Origin: Agrococcus lahaulensis DSM 17612
GTDB taxonomy: Bacteria; Actinomycetota; Actinomycetes; Actinomycetales; Microbacteriaceae
Reading direction: 5' to 3'
NCBI RefSeq assembly: GCF_000425105.1
Contig: NZ_AULD01000005.1
Location: 496,001 to 560,000, forward strand
DNA length: 64,000 nt
Shown: positions 1-11,002 of the stretch, piece by piece
Layout of the letters: each line of letters begins with the position of its first letter
How positions within the stretch are numbered: position 1 is the first letter of the stretch
Notes under the pieces: model-generated
Databases searched by the model: none
What the model was told of the DNA's origin: nothing
Seen by the model: the letters and a program-made list of their open reading frames with translations, nothing else
Program-made: the position numbers and the translations under genes

Positions 1-504
1 CCCGAAGAGCAGCGTGACGCCGACCGCGAGCATGCCCTGGGCGAGCACGACGATCGCCGGCCGGTACAGGAAGGGCGTGCGGCGGATGGCGTGGAAGCGG
101 GCGCGGGCGTGCTCGAGGTCGAGCCCCGCCTCGATGTCGGCGACGAGCGCCTGGAGCCGCTGCAGCTTCGCGTGGTCGGGCACGGGCGCGCGCACGACCC
201 GGATGAGCGTGATCGGCAGGTCGTCGTGGTTGCGGTGGTACGAGACCCCGATCGAGTTGTAGGTGACGTCGACGTGCACGGGCCGGATGCCGAGCGCGGC
301 GGCGACGCGCGTCGTCGCGAGCGTCACGTCGTTCGCCGACGCGCCGACCGCGAGGAGCGCCTCGGCGATGCGCATCGCGAGGTCGATGACCTTGCGCGCA
401 TGCACCTCGTCGATCGTCAGGAGGGCCTCGGTCATCGGCCGCGACGCGGGGTCGGTGCGGATCGCGCGCGCGATGCGCTGCCGCCAGTCCTGCCGTCCGT
501 CCAT
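1..504 (-). CDS. ThrE-type threonine/serine exporter family protein (5' part, runs off window)
   Basis: Only the first 168 codons are in the window. The reading frame gives the cytoplasmic N-terminal region of ThrE/DUF1212 proteins, with the stretch AEALLAVGASANDVTLA and, further on, VDVTYNSIGVSYHR, which are typical of that family; the visible end (VVLAQGMLAVGVTLLFG) is the first membrane helix. Family members export threonine and serine across the plasma membrane. ATG at 504 is chosen because a GGGAGG lies nine bases upstream; an in-frame ATG at 513 is the alternative. It follows the SDR gene on the same strand after about 40 bases, so the two may be cotranscribed. The membrane domain is outside the window, so substrate cannot be judged. 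Confidence 0.8.
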   Translation of the reverse strand, partial: MDGRQDWRQRIARAIRTDPASRPMTEALLTIDEVHARKVIDLAMRIAEALLAVGASANDVTLATTRVAAALGIRPVHVDVTYNSIGVSYHRNHDDLPITLIRVVRAPVPDHAKLQRLQALVADIEAGLDLEHARARFHAIRRTPFLYRPAIVVLAQGMLAVGVTLLFG

Positions 505-546
505 CCCTCCCATCCTCCCATTCGCTGGGATGTCGGGAGGGGACCG

Positions 547-1341
547 TCACGCCTCGCGCCAGTCGTCGCCCTCGAGGTGCGAGCCGGCCTGCGGGCCCAT
601 CTGCAGCATGCCGCCGTCGACGACCCACGAGGCGCCGGTGACGTAGCCCGCCTCCGGCGAGGCGAGGAAGGCGATGACCGCGGCGACCTCGCGCGCGTCG
701 CCGGGGCGGCCGAGCGGCACGCCGGGCCGGCGCGTGCCGCGCGGGTCCTCGTCCTCCTGGCCCGTCATGGGCGTGGCGATCTCGCCCGGCGCGACGCAGT
801 TCGCGGTGATGCCGTGCTGGCCGAGCTCGAGCGCGATCGTCTTGACGAGGCCGCCGAGCCCGTGCTTCGCGGCGTCGTACGCGCTCGAACCGACGCGCGG
901 CTGGTGCTCGTGCACGCTCGTGACCGCGATGAGGCGGCCGCCGCGACCCGCGGCGACCATGTGCCGGGCGGCGGCCTGGAGGCACACGAACGCGCCGTCG
1001 AGGTCGGTCGCGACGATCTCGCGCCACTCGTCGAGCGAGAGCTCGAGGAAGGGGGTGCTCGAGCCGGTGCCGGAGTTGTTCACGAACACGTCGAGGCCGC
1101 CGAGCCGGGCGGCGAGGTCGTCGACGACGACCGCGGCTCCGGCGAGGTCGGTCGTGTCGAGGCGCGCGACCTCGGCGCGGCGACCGTGCCAGCGCACCTC
1201 CTCGGCCGTGCGCTCGGCACCCGCCTCGTCGGTGTGCCACGTGATGCCGACGTCGAGGCCCGCTTCCGCGAGGGCGACGGCCGTCGCGCGGCCGATGCCG
1301 GAGTCGGAGCCGGTGACGATCGCGGTGCGCGCGGTGTCCAT
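547..1341 (-). CDS. SDR family NAD(P)-dependent oxidoreductase
   Basis: A 264-residue classical short-chain dehydrogenase. The cofactor motif TGSDSGIG is at residues 10-17, the NNSG version of the NNAG motif at 88-91, the catalytic Ser near 142, and Tyr155 and Lys159 form YxxxK. The length (about 250-265) is normal for the family. The sequence upstream of ATG 1341 is open but runs into the tRNA-Ala gene, so the ATG immediately before DTARTAIVTG is the only sensible start. Family members oxidise or reduce sugars, alcohols or keto groups with NAD(P); the substrate cannot be inferred here. It is downstream of the two tRNAs and upstream of the ThrE-like gene. Confidence 0.9.
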   Translation of the reverse strand: MDTARTAIVTGSDSGIGRATAVALAEAGLDVGITWHTDEAGAERTAEEVRWHGRRAEVARLDTTDLAGAAVVVDDLAARLGGLDVFVNNSGTGSSTPFLELSLDEWREIVATDLDGAFVCLQAAARHMVAAGRGGRLIAVTSVHEHQPRVGSSAYDAAKHGLGGLVKTIALELGQHGITANCVAPGEIATPMTGQEDEDPRGTRRPGVPLGRPGDAREVAAVIAFLASPEAGYVTGASWVVDGGMLQMGPQAGSHLEGDDWREA

Positions 1342-1378
1342 GGCGAGCACCGTAATCGCGCGGGGCGCTGGGAACCAG

Positions 1379-1454
1379 TGGTGGAGCCTGGGAGAATCGA
1401 ACTCCCGACATCCTGCTTGCAAAGCAGGCGCTCTACCAACTGAGCTAAGGCCCC
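1379..1454 (-). tRNA. tRNA-Ala(TGC)
   Basis: The minus strand folds into a full cloverleaf. The acceptor stem GGGGCCT pairs with AGGCTCC through one G-T pair, the D arm is GCTCAGTTGGTAGAGC, the anticodon arm is CCTGC-TTTGCAA-GCAGG with anticodon TGC, and the T arm contains GTTCGATTC. The CCA end is encoded (1379-1381). It follows tRNA-Ile in the same direction, the usual gyrA-downstream tRNA pair in actinobacteria. Confidence 0.97.
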
Positions 1455-1486
1455 GAGGCCGGCGGGCCGGCCGTGGGAGTTGTGCG

Positions 1487-1563
1487 TGGTGGGGCTACCT
1501 GGACTCGAACCAGGGACCTCTTCGTTATCAGCGAAGCGCTCTAACCGCCTGAGCTATAGCCCC
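1487..1563 (-). tRNA. tRNA-Ile(GAT)
   Basis: The minus strand gives a complete cloverleaf: acceptor GGGGCTA with TAGCCCC, D arm GCTCAGGCGGTTAGAGC, anticodon arm CTTCG-CTGATAA-CGAAG with anticodon GAT, and T arm CCTGG-TTCGAGT-CCAGG. CCA is encoded at 1487-1489. It lies between the DUF3566 gene and tRNA-Ala, as in other actinobacterial gyrA regions. Confidence 0.97.
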
Positions 1564-1625
1564 GAGCACAATCATCGATGCTACCACGCGCGCCGGCATG
1601 CTCGGGACCACGGCGCGCGCTCGGC

Positions 1626-2033
1626 TCACTGGTTGGCGAAGCCGACCTGCAGGCCGCCCGTCAGCCGCACCGAGAGGTTGTAGAGCACGGCGACGACCGC
1701 GCCGAGCACCGTGATGACGACGAAGTTCAGCACCGCGACGAGCAGCGTGAACATCATGACCTGCGGCAGCGACAGGAGCGACGTGATGGCGAACTCGGGG
1801 TCGGCGAGGATGTCGCGCATCACCTCGTCGACCTTGCCGAACAGGCCGACGACCTGCAGCAGGCTCCACATCACGAACACCACGACGACCTGGACGATGC
1901 CGAGCACGAGCCCGAGCACCGCCGAGACCTTCATGGCCGACCAGAAGTCGATGTGCACGAGGCGCAGCCTCACCTGCTTGCTCGAGCCGCTGCGCCGAGG
2001 CGTCTTGCTCTGCAGCTTCTCGGCGATGCTCAT
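1626..2033 (-). CDS. DUF3566 domain membrane protein downstream of gyrA
   Basis: A 135-residue protein with two hydrophobic segments (about residues 36-62 and 90-118) and a basic N-terminus. The stretch [17 protein letters not shown] is the start of the DUF3566 domain, and the gene position straight after gyrA is its hallmark in actinobacteria. Function is not established; it is a small integral membrane protein. Its ATG overlaps the gyrA stop by four bases (ATGA), so it is translated from the gyrB/gyrA transcript or by coupling. The usual N-terminal low-complexity extension seen in some relatives is very short here. Confidence 0.88.
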   Translation of the reverse strand: MSIAEKLQSKTPRRSGSSKQVRLRLVHIDFWSAMKVSAVLGLVLGIVQVVVVFVMWSLLQVVGLFGKVDEVMRDILADPEFAITSLLSLPQVMMFTLLVAVLNFVVITVLGAVVAVLYNLSVRLTGGLQVGFANQ

Positions 2034-4693
2034 GCTTCGGTCTCCTCGGTGGGCTCGTCGTCGGTCGAATCGGCGTCCGCCGAGTCCGTGGCGTCCACGA
2101 TAGCGTCCTCCGCCTCCGCGATCGTGACCTGGGCGACGCCCGTCTGCGCGTCCTGCGCGGGCGACGTCGCCGGCTCGGCCGCTGCCTCCTCGACGGCCTC
2201 CTCGACCTCCTCCTCGACGTTGCGCGCGATCGAGATCACGAGGTCGGTCGTCGACTTCTCGGCGAACTGCACGCCCATCGTGGTGCGGCCGGTCGCGCGC
2301 ACCTCGTCGACGCTCGAGCGGATGACCTTGCCCGAGCTGCGGATGAGCAGCAGCTCGTCGCCGTCGTGCACGATCGTCGCGCCGACGAGCGCGCCACGGT
2401 CGTGGTCGCCCGACGAGAACGTGAGCACGCCCTGCGTGCCGCGGCCCTTCGAGGGGTAGTCGGCGACGGGCGTCTTCTTCCCGAAGCCCTGCTCCGTGAC
2501 GACGAAGACGTAGCCGTCGTCGCCGATGACCATCGCCGCGAGCGCCTCGTCGCCGTCCCTGAGGCGGATGCCGCGCACGCCGCCCGTCGCCCGGCCCATG
2601 GGCCGCAGCGCCTCGTCGGTCGCCGCGAAGCGCGCCGCGCGGCCCTGCTTGCTGATCACGAGGATCTCGTCGTCCGAGTTCGCGAGCATCGCCGAGATGA
2701 CGCGATCCTCGGGGGCGAGGTTGATCGCGATGATGCCGCCCGAGCGGTTCGTGTCGAACAGCTCGAGCCTCGTCTTCTTGACCTGGCCCTGCTGCGTCGC
2801 GAGCACGAGGTAGTCGGCCTGGTCGTAGCGGCGCAGCTGCAGCACCGTCTGCACGCGCTCGTCGGGCTGGAACGCGAGCAGGTTGGCGACGTGCTGGCCC
2901 TTCGCGTCGCGGCCGGCCTCGGCGATCTCGTACGCCTTCATGCGGTAGACGCGGCCGAAGTTCGTGAAGAACAGCAGCCAGTCGTGCGTCGACGTGACGC
3001 CGAAGTGCTCGACGACGTCATCGCTGCGCAGCTGGGCGCCGCGCACGCCCTTGCCACCGCGGTGCTGCGCGCGGTACTGGTCGATGCGGGTGCGCTTGAT
3101 GTAGCCGCCGGTCGTGAGGCTCATCACGACCTGCTCCTCGGGGATGAGGTCCTCCATCGAGACGTCGCCGCCGTAGCCGTGCATGATCTCGGTGCGGCGG
3201 TCGTCGCCGTGGCGCGCGACGATCTCGCGCAGCTCGTCGACGATGATCTGCCGCTGCCGCTCGGGCTTCGCGAGGATGTCCTTGTAGTCGGCGATGAGGC
3301 GACGGAGCTCCTCCGCCTGATCCTGGATCTTCTGCCGCTCGAGCGCGGCGAGCCGGCGCAGCTGCAGCTCGAGGATCGCGTTCGCCTGCTTCTCGTCGAC
3401 CGCGAGCAGCTCCATGAGGCCCGTGCGGGCGTCGTCGGGCGTCGGCGAGCGGCGGATGAGCGCGATGACCTCGTCGAGGGCGTCGAGGGCCTTGAGGTAG
3501 CCCTCGAGGATGTGCATCCGGTCCTCTTCGCGCGCGAGCCGGAACTGCGTGCGGCGCACGATGACCTCGACCTGGTGGTCGGCCCAGTGCGTGACGAAGC
3601 CGTCGAGCGAGAGCGTGCGCGGCACGCCGTCGACGATCGCGAGCATGTTCGCGCCGAAGTTCTCCTGGAGTTGCGTCTGCTTGTAGAGGTTGTTGAGCAC
3701 GACCTTCGCCACGGCGTCGCGCTTGAGCGTGATGACGAGGCGCTGACCCGTGCGGCCCGAGGTCTGGTCCTCGATGTTCGCGATGCCCTGCAGCTTGCCG
3801 TCCTTCACGAGATCGGCGATGCGCACCGCGAGCCGGTCGGGGTTCACCTGGTAGGGCAGCTCGGTGATGACGAGGGCCGTGCGGCCCTGCACCTCCTCGA
3901 CCGTGACGACCGCGCGCATCGTGATCGAGCCGCGGCCCGTCCGGTAGGCCTCCTCGATGCCCTTCGTGCCGAGGATCTGCGCGCCGGTCGGGAAGTCGGG
4001 GCCCTTGATGCGCTCCATGAGGGCCTCGAGCAGCTCCTCCTTCGACGCCTCCGGGTGCTCGAGGTGCCAGATCGCGCCGTCGGCGACCTCGCGGAGGTTG
4101 TGCGGCGGGATGTTCGTGGCCATGCCGACCGCGATGCCGACGGAGCCGTTGACGAGCAGGTTGGGGAAGCGCGACGGCAGCACGGACGGCTCCTGCGTGC
4201 GGCCGTCGTAGTTGTCCTGGAAGTCGACGGTGTCCTCGTCGATGTCGCGCACCATCTCCATGGCGAGCTGCGACATCTTCGTCTCGGTGTACCGAGGCGC
4301 GGCCGCCTCGTCGTCGCCCGCCGAGCCGAAGTTGCCCTGGCCGAGCGCGAGGGGGTAGCGGAGGCTCCACGGCTGCACGAGGCGCACGAGGGTGTCGTAG
4401 ATCGCGGAGTCGCCGTGCGGGTGGTACTGCCCCATGACGTCGCCGACGACGCGCGAGCACTTCGAGAAGGCCTTGTCGGGCCGATAGCCGCCGTCGTACA
4501 TCGCGTAGATCACGCGGCGGTGCACGGGCTTGAGGCCGTCGCGCACCTCGGGGAGCGCTCGCCCGACGATGACGCTCATCGCGTAGTCGAGGTAGGAGCG
4601 CTGCATCTCGAGCTGCAGGTCGACCTGCTCGATCGCGCCGTGGTTCGGGGCGTCGCGGTCGAAGGGCTCCGCGGGGGTCGTCTCGTCAGTCAT
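2030..4693 (-). CDS. gyrA: DNA gyrase subunit A
   Basis: An 887-residue GyrA, the DNA breaking and rejoining subunit of the type II topoisomerase that introduces negative supercoils. The catalytic tyrosine is Y135 in AAPRYTET. The quinolone-resistance region reads [10 protein letters not shown] with S96 and D100 (E. coli positions 83 and 87), the susceptible-type residues. The breakage-reunion domain is followed by the six-bladed wrapping domain with a HRGGKG version of the GyrA box; no intein is present. About 60 C-terminal residues form an acidic Glu/Asp/Ala-rich tail. It starts 97 bases after the gyrB stop, and a palindromic repeat element fills most of that gap. The stop overlaps the DUF3566 start. 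Confidence 0.98.
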   Translation of the reverse strand: MTDETTPAEPFDRDAPNHGAIEQVDLQLEMQRSYLDYAMSVIVGRALPEVRDGLKPVHRRVIYAMYDGGYRPDKAFSKCSRVVGDVMGQYHPHGDSAIYDTLVRLVQPWSLRYPLALGQGNFGSAGDDEAAAPRYTETKMSQLAMEMVRDIDEDTVDFQDNYDGRTQEPSVLPSRFPNLLVNGSVGIAVGMATNIPPHNLREVADGAIWHLEHPEASKEELLEALMERIKGPDFPTGAQILGTKGIEEAYRTGRGSITMRAVVTVEEVQGRTALVITELPYQVNPDRLAVRIADLVKDGKLQGIANIEDQTSGRTGQRLVITLKRDAVAKVVLNNLYKQTQLQENFGANMLAIVDGVPRTLSLDGFVTHWADHQVEVIVRRTQFRLAREEDRMHILEGYLKALDALDEVIALIRRSPTPDDARTGLMELLAVDEKQANAILELQLRRLAALERQKIQDQAEELRRLIADYKDILAKPERQRQIIVDELREIVARHGDDRRTEIMHGYGGDVSMEDLIPEEQVVMSLTTGGYIKRTRIDQYRAQHRGGKGVRGAQLRSDDVVEHFGVTSTHDWLLFFTNFGRVYRMKAYEIAEAGRDAKGQHVANLLAFQPDERVQTVLQLRRYDQADYLVLATQQGQVKKTRLELFDTNRSGGIIAINLAPEDRVISAMLANSDDEILVISKQGRAARFAATDEALRPMGRATGGVRGIRLRDGDEALAAMVIGDDGYVFVVTEQGFGKKTPVADYPSKGRGTQGVLTFSSGDHDRGALVGATIVHDGDELLLIRSSGKVIRSSVDEVRATGRTTMGVQFAEKSTTDLVISIARNVEEEVEEAVEEAAAEPATSPAQDAQTGVAQVTIAEAEDAIVDATDSADADSTDDEPTEETEA

Positions 4694-4711
4694 CGTCTCT
4701 CTCGGTTCGGG

Positions 4712-6887
<2,176 letters not shown>

Positions 6888-7056
6888 CTACCCCGGATGC
6901 GCGAGGAAGGCTCGTCAACGCGCGCCTCTCGTGGGCGAATGCGGTGCGCCGCGAGAGAACAGTCCCCCGAAAGCGCGTTCTGCGGCCCTGGACGCTCGGA
7001 GCGGGCTTCCCGGGCCGATCGCGAACCGGGGTCGATACCCGCCTCCGAACGCCGAG

Positions 7057-7084
7057 CGGCCCGGGACCTCTCGGTCCCGGGCCG
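7057..7084. terminator. Hairpin terminator between the permease gene and gyrB
   Basis: A perfect 12-bp stem (CGGCCCGGGACC with its complement) around a TCTC loop, 25 bases past the stop of the GntP-type permease gene. There is no U-run, as is common in actinobacterial terminators. It would isolate gyrB from the upstream cassette. Confidence 0.75.
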
Positions 7085-7109
7085 CCGGAGGGCATCCGCC
7101 GTGCTCGCC

Positions 7110-8540
7110 TCAGCCCATCGGGATGGCGACCCAGAGGAGCCAGGTGAGGAGGAAGCCCAGCACGCCGAGGACGGTCGTGAGCACCGTCCAGGTGCGCAGG
7201 CCGTCCTTGACCGAGAGGCCGAGGTAGCGCGTGACGATCCAGAAGCCGGAGTCGTTCACGTGGCTGAGCCCGAGCGCGCCGTAGCCGATCGCGACCGCGA
7301 AGAGCGCGAGGTGGATCGGGTCGAGGCCGAGCCCCGCGACCGCGGGGATGAGGAGCCCAGAGGCGGTCGTGATCGCGACCGTCGCCGAGCCCTGCGCGGC
7401 GCGCATGATGAGCGAGATGAGGAAGCCGAGCAGCAGCACCGGCATCCCCGACGCGGCCATGACGTCGGCGACCGCGCCGCCGATGCCCGTCTCGGTGAGG
7501 ATGCGGCCGAACGCGCCGCCCGCTCCCGTGACGAGGATGATGACCGCGGCGGCCGGCAGCGCCGACTCCATGACCTCGCCCAGGTGGCTCGCCGACCAGC
7601 CGCGGCGCACGCCGAGCGCGATCATCGCGACGCCGATCGCGACCATGAGGGCGAAGATCGGCTGGCCGATCATCGAGAGGAAGCCGTGCCAGAAGCTGCC
7701 GACCTCCATCGAGGGGGCGATGGTCGTGCCGACCATGATGAGCGCGAGCGGCAGGATGATGATCGCGAGGATCGTCCAGGCGCTCGGCGCCTTCTCGCCC
7801 TCGGCGAGCGCGCTGCCGCCGCCCACGGTGTCGGTCTCGGTGCCGAAGGCGTCGAACATCGCCTTCGTCGCCGGCAGCATCGCGAGCTCGCGCCGGTTCA
7901 TGCGCTTCGCGACGAAGTACGAGGCGAAGGCGAGCGGCACGGAGATCGCGAGCGAGAGGATCGTGACCCAGCCGATGTCGGCGCCGAGGATCGTCGCACC
8001 GCCGACGATGCCGGGGTGCGGGGGCACCGCGACGTGCACGGCGAGCATGATGCCGGCGATCGGCAGGCCGTACTTCACCGGGCTGAGCCCCGCCGCCTTC
8101 GAGAAGGCGTAGACGATGGGGATGAGGATGATGAAGCCCGCGTCGAAGAAGACGGGGATCGCGAGGATGCCCGCCGCCGCGGTGAGCGCGACCGCGACGC
8201 GCTTCGGCCCGAGCCAGCTCGTGAACCTGCCGGCGAGCGACTCCGCGCCGCCGGAGATCTCGATGATCTTGCCGAGCATCGAGCCGAGCGCGACGAGCAC
8301 CGCGACCGAGCCGAGCGTGCCGCCGACGCCGGCGATGATCGCTTGGATGACGCCGAGCCGCTCGGGGGCGTCGTCGGTCGCGGGGATCGTTGTGAGCGGC
8401 AGGCCCGCGGCGATGCCGACGACGATCGAGGTGAGCAGCAGCGCGTAGAACGCCTGCACCTTGAACTTGATGATGAGCAGGAGCAGGAGGCCGATGCCGC
8501 CGAGGCCGATGGCGATCAGGACGCCGAGGGGGTACTCCAT
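7110..8540 (-). CDS. GntP family gluconate/sugar-acid:H+ symporter
   Basis: A 476-residue, very hydrophobic protein with about twelve membrane segments. It begins MEYPLGVLIAIGLGGIGLLL and contains the family-like stretches FFDAGFIILIPIVYAF and GLPIAGIMLAVHVAVPPHPG. GntP transporters take up gluconate or related aldonic acids with protons. The ATG at 8540 overlaps the stop of the dehydrogenase gene (ATGA), so it is the third gene of the kinase-dehydrogenase-permease operon. With an OtnK-type kinase and an LtnD-type dehydrogenase next to it, a four-carbon acid such as threonate or erythronate is the likely substrate, but gluconate or glycerate cannot be excluded. Confidence 0.9.
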   Translation of the reverse strand: MEYPLGVLIAIGLGGIGLLLLLIIKFKVQAFYALLLTSIVVGIAAGLPLTTIPATDDAPERLGVIQAIIAGVGGTLGSVAVLVALGSMLGKIIEISGGAESLAGRFTSWLGPKRVAVALTAAAGILAIPVFFDAGFIILIPIVYAFSKAAGLSPVKYGLPIAGIMLAVHVAVPPHPGIVGGATILGADIGWVTILSLAISVPLAFASYFVAKRMNRRELAMLPATKAMFDAFGTETDTVGGGSALAEGEKAPSAWTILAIIILPLALIMVGTTIAPSMEVGSFWHGFLSMIGQPIFALMVAIGVAMIALGVRRGWSASHLGEVMESALPAAAVIILVTGAGGAFGRILTETGIGGAVADVMAASGMPVLLLGFLISLIMRAAQGSATVAITTASGLLIPAVAGLGLDPIHLALFAVAIGYGALGLSHVNDSGFWIVTRYLGLSVKDGLRTWTVLTTVLGVLGFLLTWLLWVAIPMG

Positions 8541-9439
8541 CAGCGCGCCTCCCCTCGCAGCGTCGGGGCGACGACGCGGATGACCGCGGAGTCGTCGAGG
8601 TGGCCGAGGCCCTGCGCCTCGCCGAGCAGGAAGAGCTGCTCGGCGGCGGCCGCCACGGGCGCGGCGAGGTGGTGCGCGCGCGCCGCGGCGCCGACGATGC
8701 CGAGGTCTTTCACGAAGATGTCGAGCCGGCTGAGCACCTCGGCGCCGCCCTCGTCGTAGGCCTGCAGGGCGCGCGGCCCGCGGTTGCCGAGCATGAAGGA
8801 GTTCGCCGCGCCCGCGGTGAGCGCCTCGAGCGTGCGCTCGCGGTCGAGCCCGAGCGCGTCGGCGAGGGCGAGCGCCTCGGCAGCCGCGGCGATGTGCACG
8901 CCGCACAGCAGCTGGTTGACCGTCTTGAGCGCCTGCCCGTCGCCGGGCTTGTCGCCGACGATCGAAAGGGTCGAGGCGAGCTGCTCGAGCACGGGCCGCG
9001 CCGTCTCGAGCGCGGCGGGCTCGGCGCCGACGACGATGAGCAGGTCGCCCTCGCCCGCCCGCACGGGGCCGCCCGAGAGCGGCGCGTCGACGAGGTGGGC
9101 GCCGGAGGCGGCGAGCCGCTCGGCGACGTCGGCGATGCCGTCGGTGCCGACGGTGCTCGTGAGGATGACGACGGCGCCGTCGGCGAGGTGCTCGGCGAGG
9201 CCCGTGTCGCCGAAGAGCAGCTCGCGCAGCTGCTCGCCCGTGCGCACGGCGACGAGGACGGCGTCGGCGCCCGCGACGGCGTCGGCGGCCGACGCGGCGG
9301 GCGCGACGCCCTGCTGCTCGGCAAGGGCGAGGCGCTCGGCCGCGATGTCGAATCCGCGGACGTCGAAGCGCGCGGCGAGCCGCGTCGCCATGGGGAGTCC
9401 CATGGCGCCGAGCCCGATGACGGCGACGGTGCTGGTCAT
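8540..9439 (-). CDS. NAD(P)-dependent beta-hydroxyacid dehydrogenase, LtnD-like
   Basis: A 299-residue member of the 6-phosphogluconate/3-hydroxyisobutyrate dehydrogenase family. The Rossmann motif GLGAMGLPMA is at residues 9-18, the substrate-binding DAPLSGGP at 118-125 and the catalytic Lys172 in KTVNQ. In threonate catabolism (LtnD family) such enzymes oxidise threonate or erythronate at C2 before the kinase acts. Tartronate-semialdehyde reductase (GarR) is the main alternative from sequence alone. The adjacent OtnK-type kinase favours LtnD. It starts 64 bases after the kinase stop and ends in a four-base overlap with the permease start. Confidence 0.85.
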   Translation of the reverse strand: MTSTVAVIGLGAMGLPMATRLAARFDVRGFDIAAERLALAEQQGVAPAASAADAVAGADAVLVAVRTGEQLRELLFGDTGLAEHLADGAVVILTSTVGTDGIADVAERLAASGAHLVDAPLSGGPVRAGEGDLLIVVGAEPAALETARPVLEQLASTLSIVGDKPGDGQALKTVNQLLCGVHIAAAAEALALADALGLDRERTLEALTAGAANSFMLGNRGPRALQAYDEGGAEVLSRLDIFVKDLGIVGAAARAHHLAAPVAAAAEQLFLLGEAQGLGHLDDSAVIRVVAPTLRGEAR

Positions 9440-9503
9440 GGCTGTTCCTATCTGTGCGGGTGGATGCGTGCGGCCGCCCGGGCGAGGCGGCCTCGGTCTC
9501 GAG

Positions 9504-10904
9504 TCAGTCGGCGAGCGTGCGGACGACGCGCGCGAGCGAGTCGGTGTCGCCGACGTTGCCGGCGAAGACGACGAAGGGGATGCCCTCGGCGGGCCCCGAC
9601 TGCGGCTGCCAGAGCGAGACGATGCCCGGCAGCATCGGCCCGACGACGCGCGCGCGGCGGATGCGCAGCGCCTCCGTCGCGACGTCGCTCGAGGTGATGC
9701 CGCCCTTCGCGATCACGAAGCGGGGCGGCGCGAGCTCGAGTACGCGCGCGACGAGGTCGACGAGCCCGGCGGAGACGCGGCGCGCGATCTCGAGGCTCTC
9801 CGCGCCGTCGCGGCCCGTGACGAGCTCGCGGCTCGTGTGCACGATGACGGTGCCCGACTCGATGGCGCGAGCCACCGCATCCGCCTGCTCCGCCAGGTGT
9901 GCCTCGCGCCGGTCGTCGATGAGCGCGCGCACGTCGAGCTCGACCGTCGCCGTGCCGGGCCGGTCGGCGCGGAGCGCCTCGAGCTGCGCGGTCGTGAGCG
10001 GCACGTGGCTGCCGACGACGACGAGGCCGCCGCGCTCGTGCTGCGCCGCGATGTCGCTCGCGGTGACGGGGGCCGCGATCTCCTGCCCGATGTGGGCGCG
10101 CACGTAGGGCGGTCCGATGCGCAGCAGCGCGTCGATGCCCTCGCGGTCGAGCGCGTGGAGCGCGAGCGCGACCTGGCGCATGTCGTGCTCGTCGACGGCG
10201 TCGACGGCGACGACCGTGCCGGGTGCCAGCTCGCGCAGGAACGAGGCGACCGCGTCGGTGCCGGCGCGGATCACGTCGATCGTGAGCGCGGCGACGCCGT
10301 CGCGCGCGATCCGGCCGGCGGTCTTCTCGGCGACCCAGTCGCGCAGATCGGAGGCGCGGTAGCCGAACGTCGCGTCCTGCGCGAACGCCGTCTCCCCCAC
10401 CGGCGTCGCCTCGCCGTCGACGACCCAGTAGTGCACCGAGTCGACCGTGATGCGCCCCGCGTCGGGGAAGGCGGGGATGAGCATCGTGAGCCGGGGCGCC
10501 TCGCCGCGCGCCGCGATCGCGTCGCGGAGCACATCCGTCTCGAGCGGGAAGTGGCCGCGGAGCGTCGAGTCGCCGCGGCTCACGAACGAGACGCGCTTGC
10601 CGGCGCGCTCGGCCGCGGCGAGGGCGACGTCGACGACCTCGAGGTTGCGCGCCGCGGCCTCCTGCTCGTCGAGCGAGCGGGAGTTCGTGAGCACGTAGAC
10701 CGCGGCGGCGTCCTGGGCGAGCGCCCAGTCGAGGTCCTCGGCCTCCCAGCGCGCGAGCACCGGCAGGTCGGCGACCGATTGCGTGCCGGTCGGGTCGTCG
10801 TCGAGGACGACGAGCACGAGATCACGGCTGCGAGCGGCGGCGACCTCTGCCGCCGTGATGTCGAGCGGGGCCGGCAGGGCTGCCAGCAGGCCGTCGAGGT
10901 GCAC
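9504..10904 (-). CDS. otnK: Four-carbon acid sugar kinase (DUF1537/OtnK family)
   Basis: A 466-residue protein beginning with the OtnK-type N-terminal domain (VLDDDPTGTQS near residue 33) and ending with the nucleotide-binding domain (FVIAKGGITSSDVATEAL, then GPMLPGIVSLW near the end). The family phosphorylates 3-oxo-tetronates made from threonate or erythronate, or D-threonate itself, in the cytoplasm. It is the first gene of the operon. A 13-bp palindrome at 10951-10963, matched in front of the gntR-type gene, lies 47 bases upstream and is the likely operator. No OtnC aldolase, OtnI isomerase or PdxA2 is present in the window, so the phosphorylated product must be handled by enzymes encoded elsewhere. 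Confidence 0.88.
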   Translation of the reverse strand: MHLDGLLAALPAPLDITAAEVAAARSRDLVLVVLDDDPTGTQSVADLPVLARWEAEDLDWALAQDAAAVYVLTNSRSLDEQEAAARNLEVVDVALAAAERAGKRVSFVSRGDSTLRGHFPLETDVLRDAIAARGEAPRLTMLIPAFPDAGRITVDSVHYWVVDGEATPVGETAFAQDATFGYRASDLRDWVAEKTAGRIARDGVAALTIDVIRAGTDAVASFLRELAPGTVVAVDAVDEHDMRQVALALHALDREGIDALLRIGPPYVRAHIGQEIAAPVTASDIAAQHERGGLVVVGSHVPLTTAQLEALRADRPGTATVELDVRALIDDRREAHLAEQADAVARAIESGTVIVHTSRELVTGRDGAESLEIARRVSAGLVDLVARVLELAPPRFVIAKGGITSSDVATEALRIRRARVVGPMLPGIVSLWQPQSGPAEGIPFVVFAGNVGDTDSLARVVRTLAD

Positions 10905-10950
10905 GAGAACTCCCTTGTCCGCGGGATCGGCGCAGGCGCTGCCCGAATCT

Positions 10951-10963
10951 GATGTCAGATATC
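10951..10963 (-). promoter_or_regulatory. Putative GntR-type operator upstream of otnK
   Basis: On the minus strand it reads GATATCTGACATC. The core ATCTGAC is the same as at 11720-11732, while the flanks change symmetrically (GAT..ATC here, GGT..ACC there). It sits 47 bases upstream of the kinase start, in the promoter zone. FadR-subfamily GntR proteins bind short palindromes of this size; binding is inferred. Confidence 0.65.
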
Positions 10964-11002
10964 TTCGATCACGCGTCGCGGGCTGTCAAGCCCTCCGCGG
11001 GT

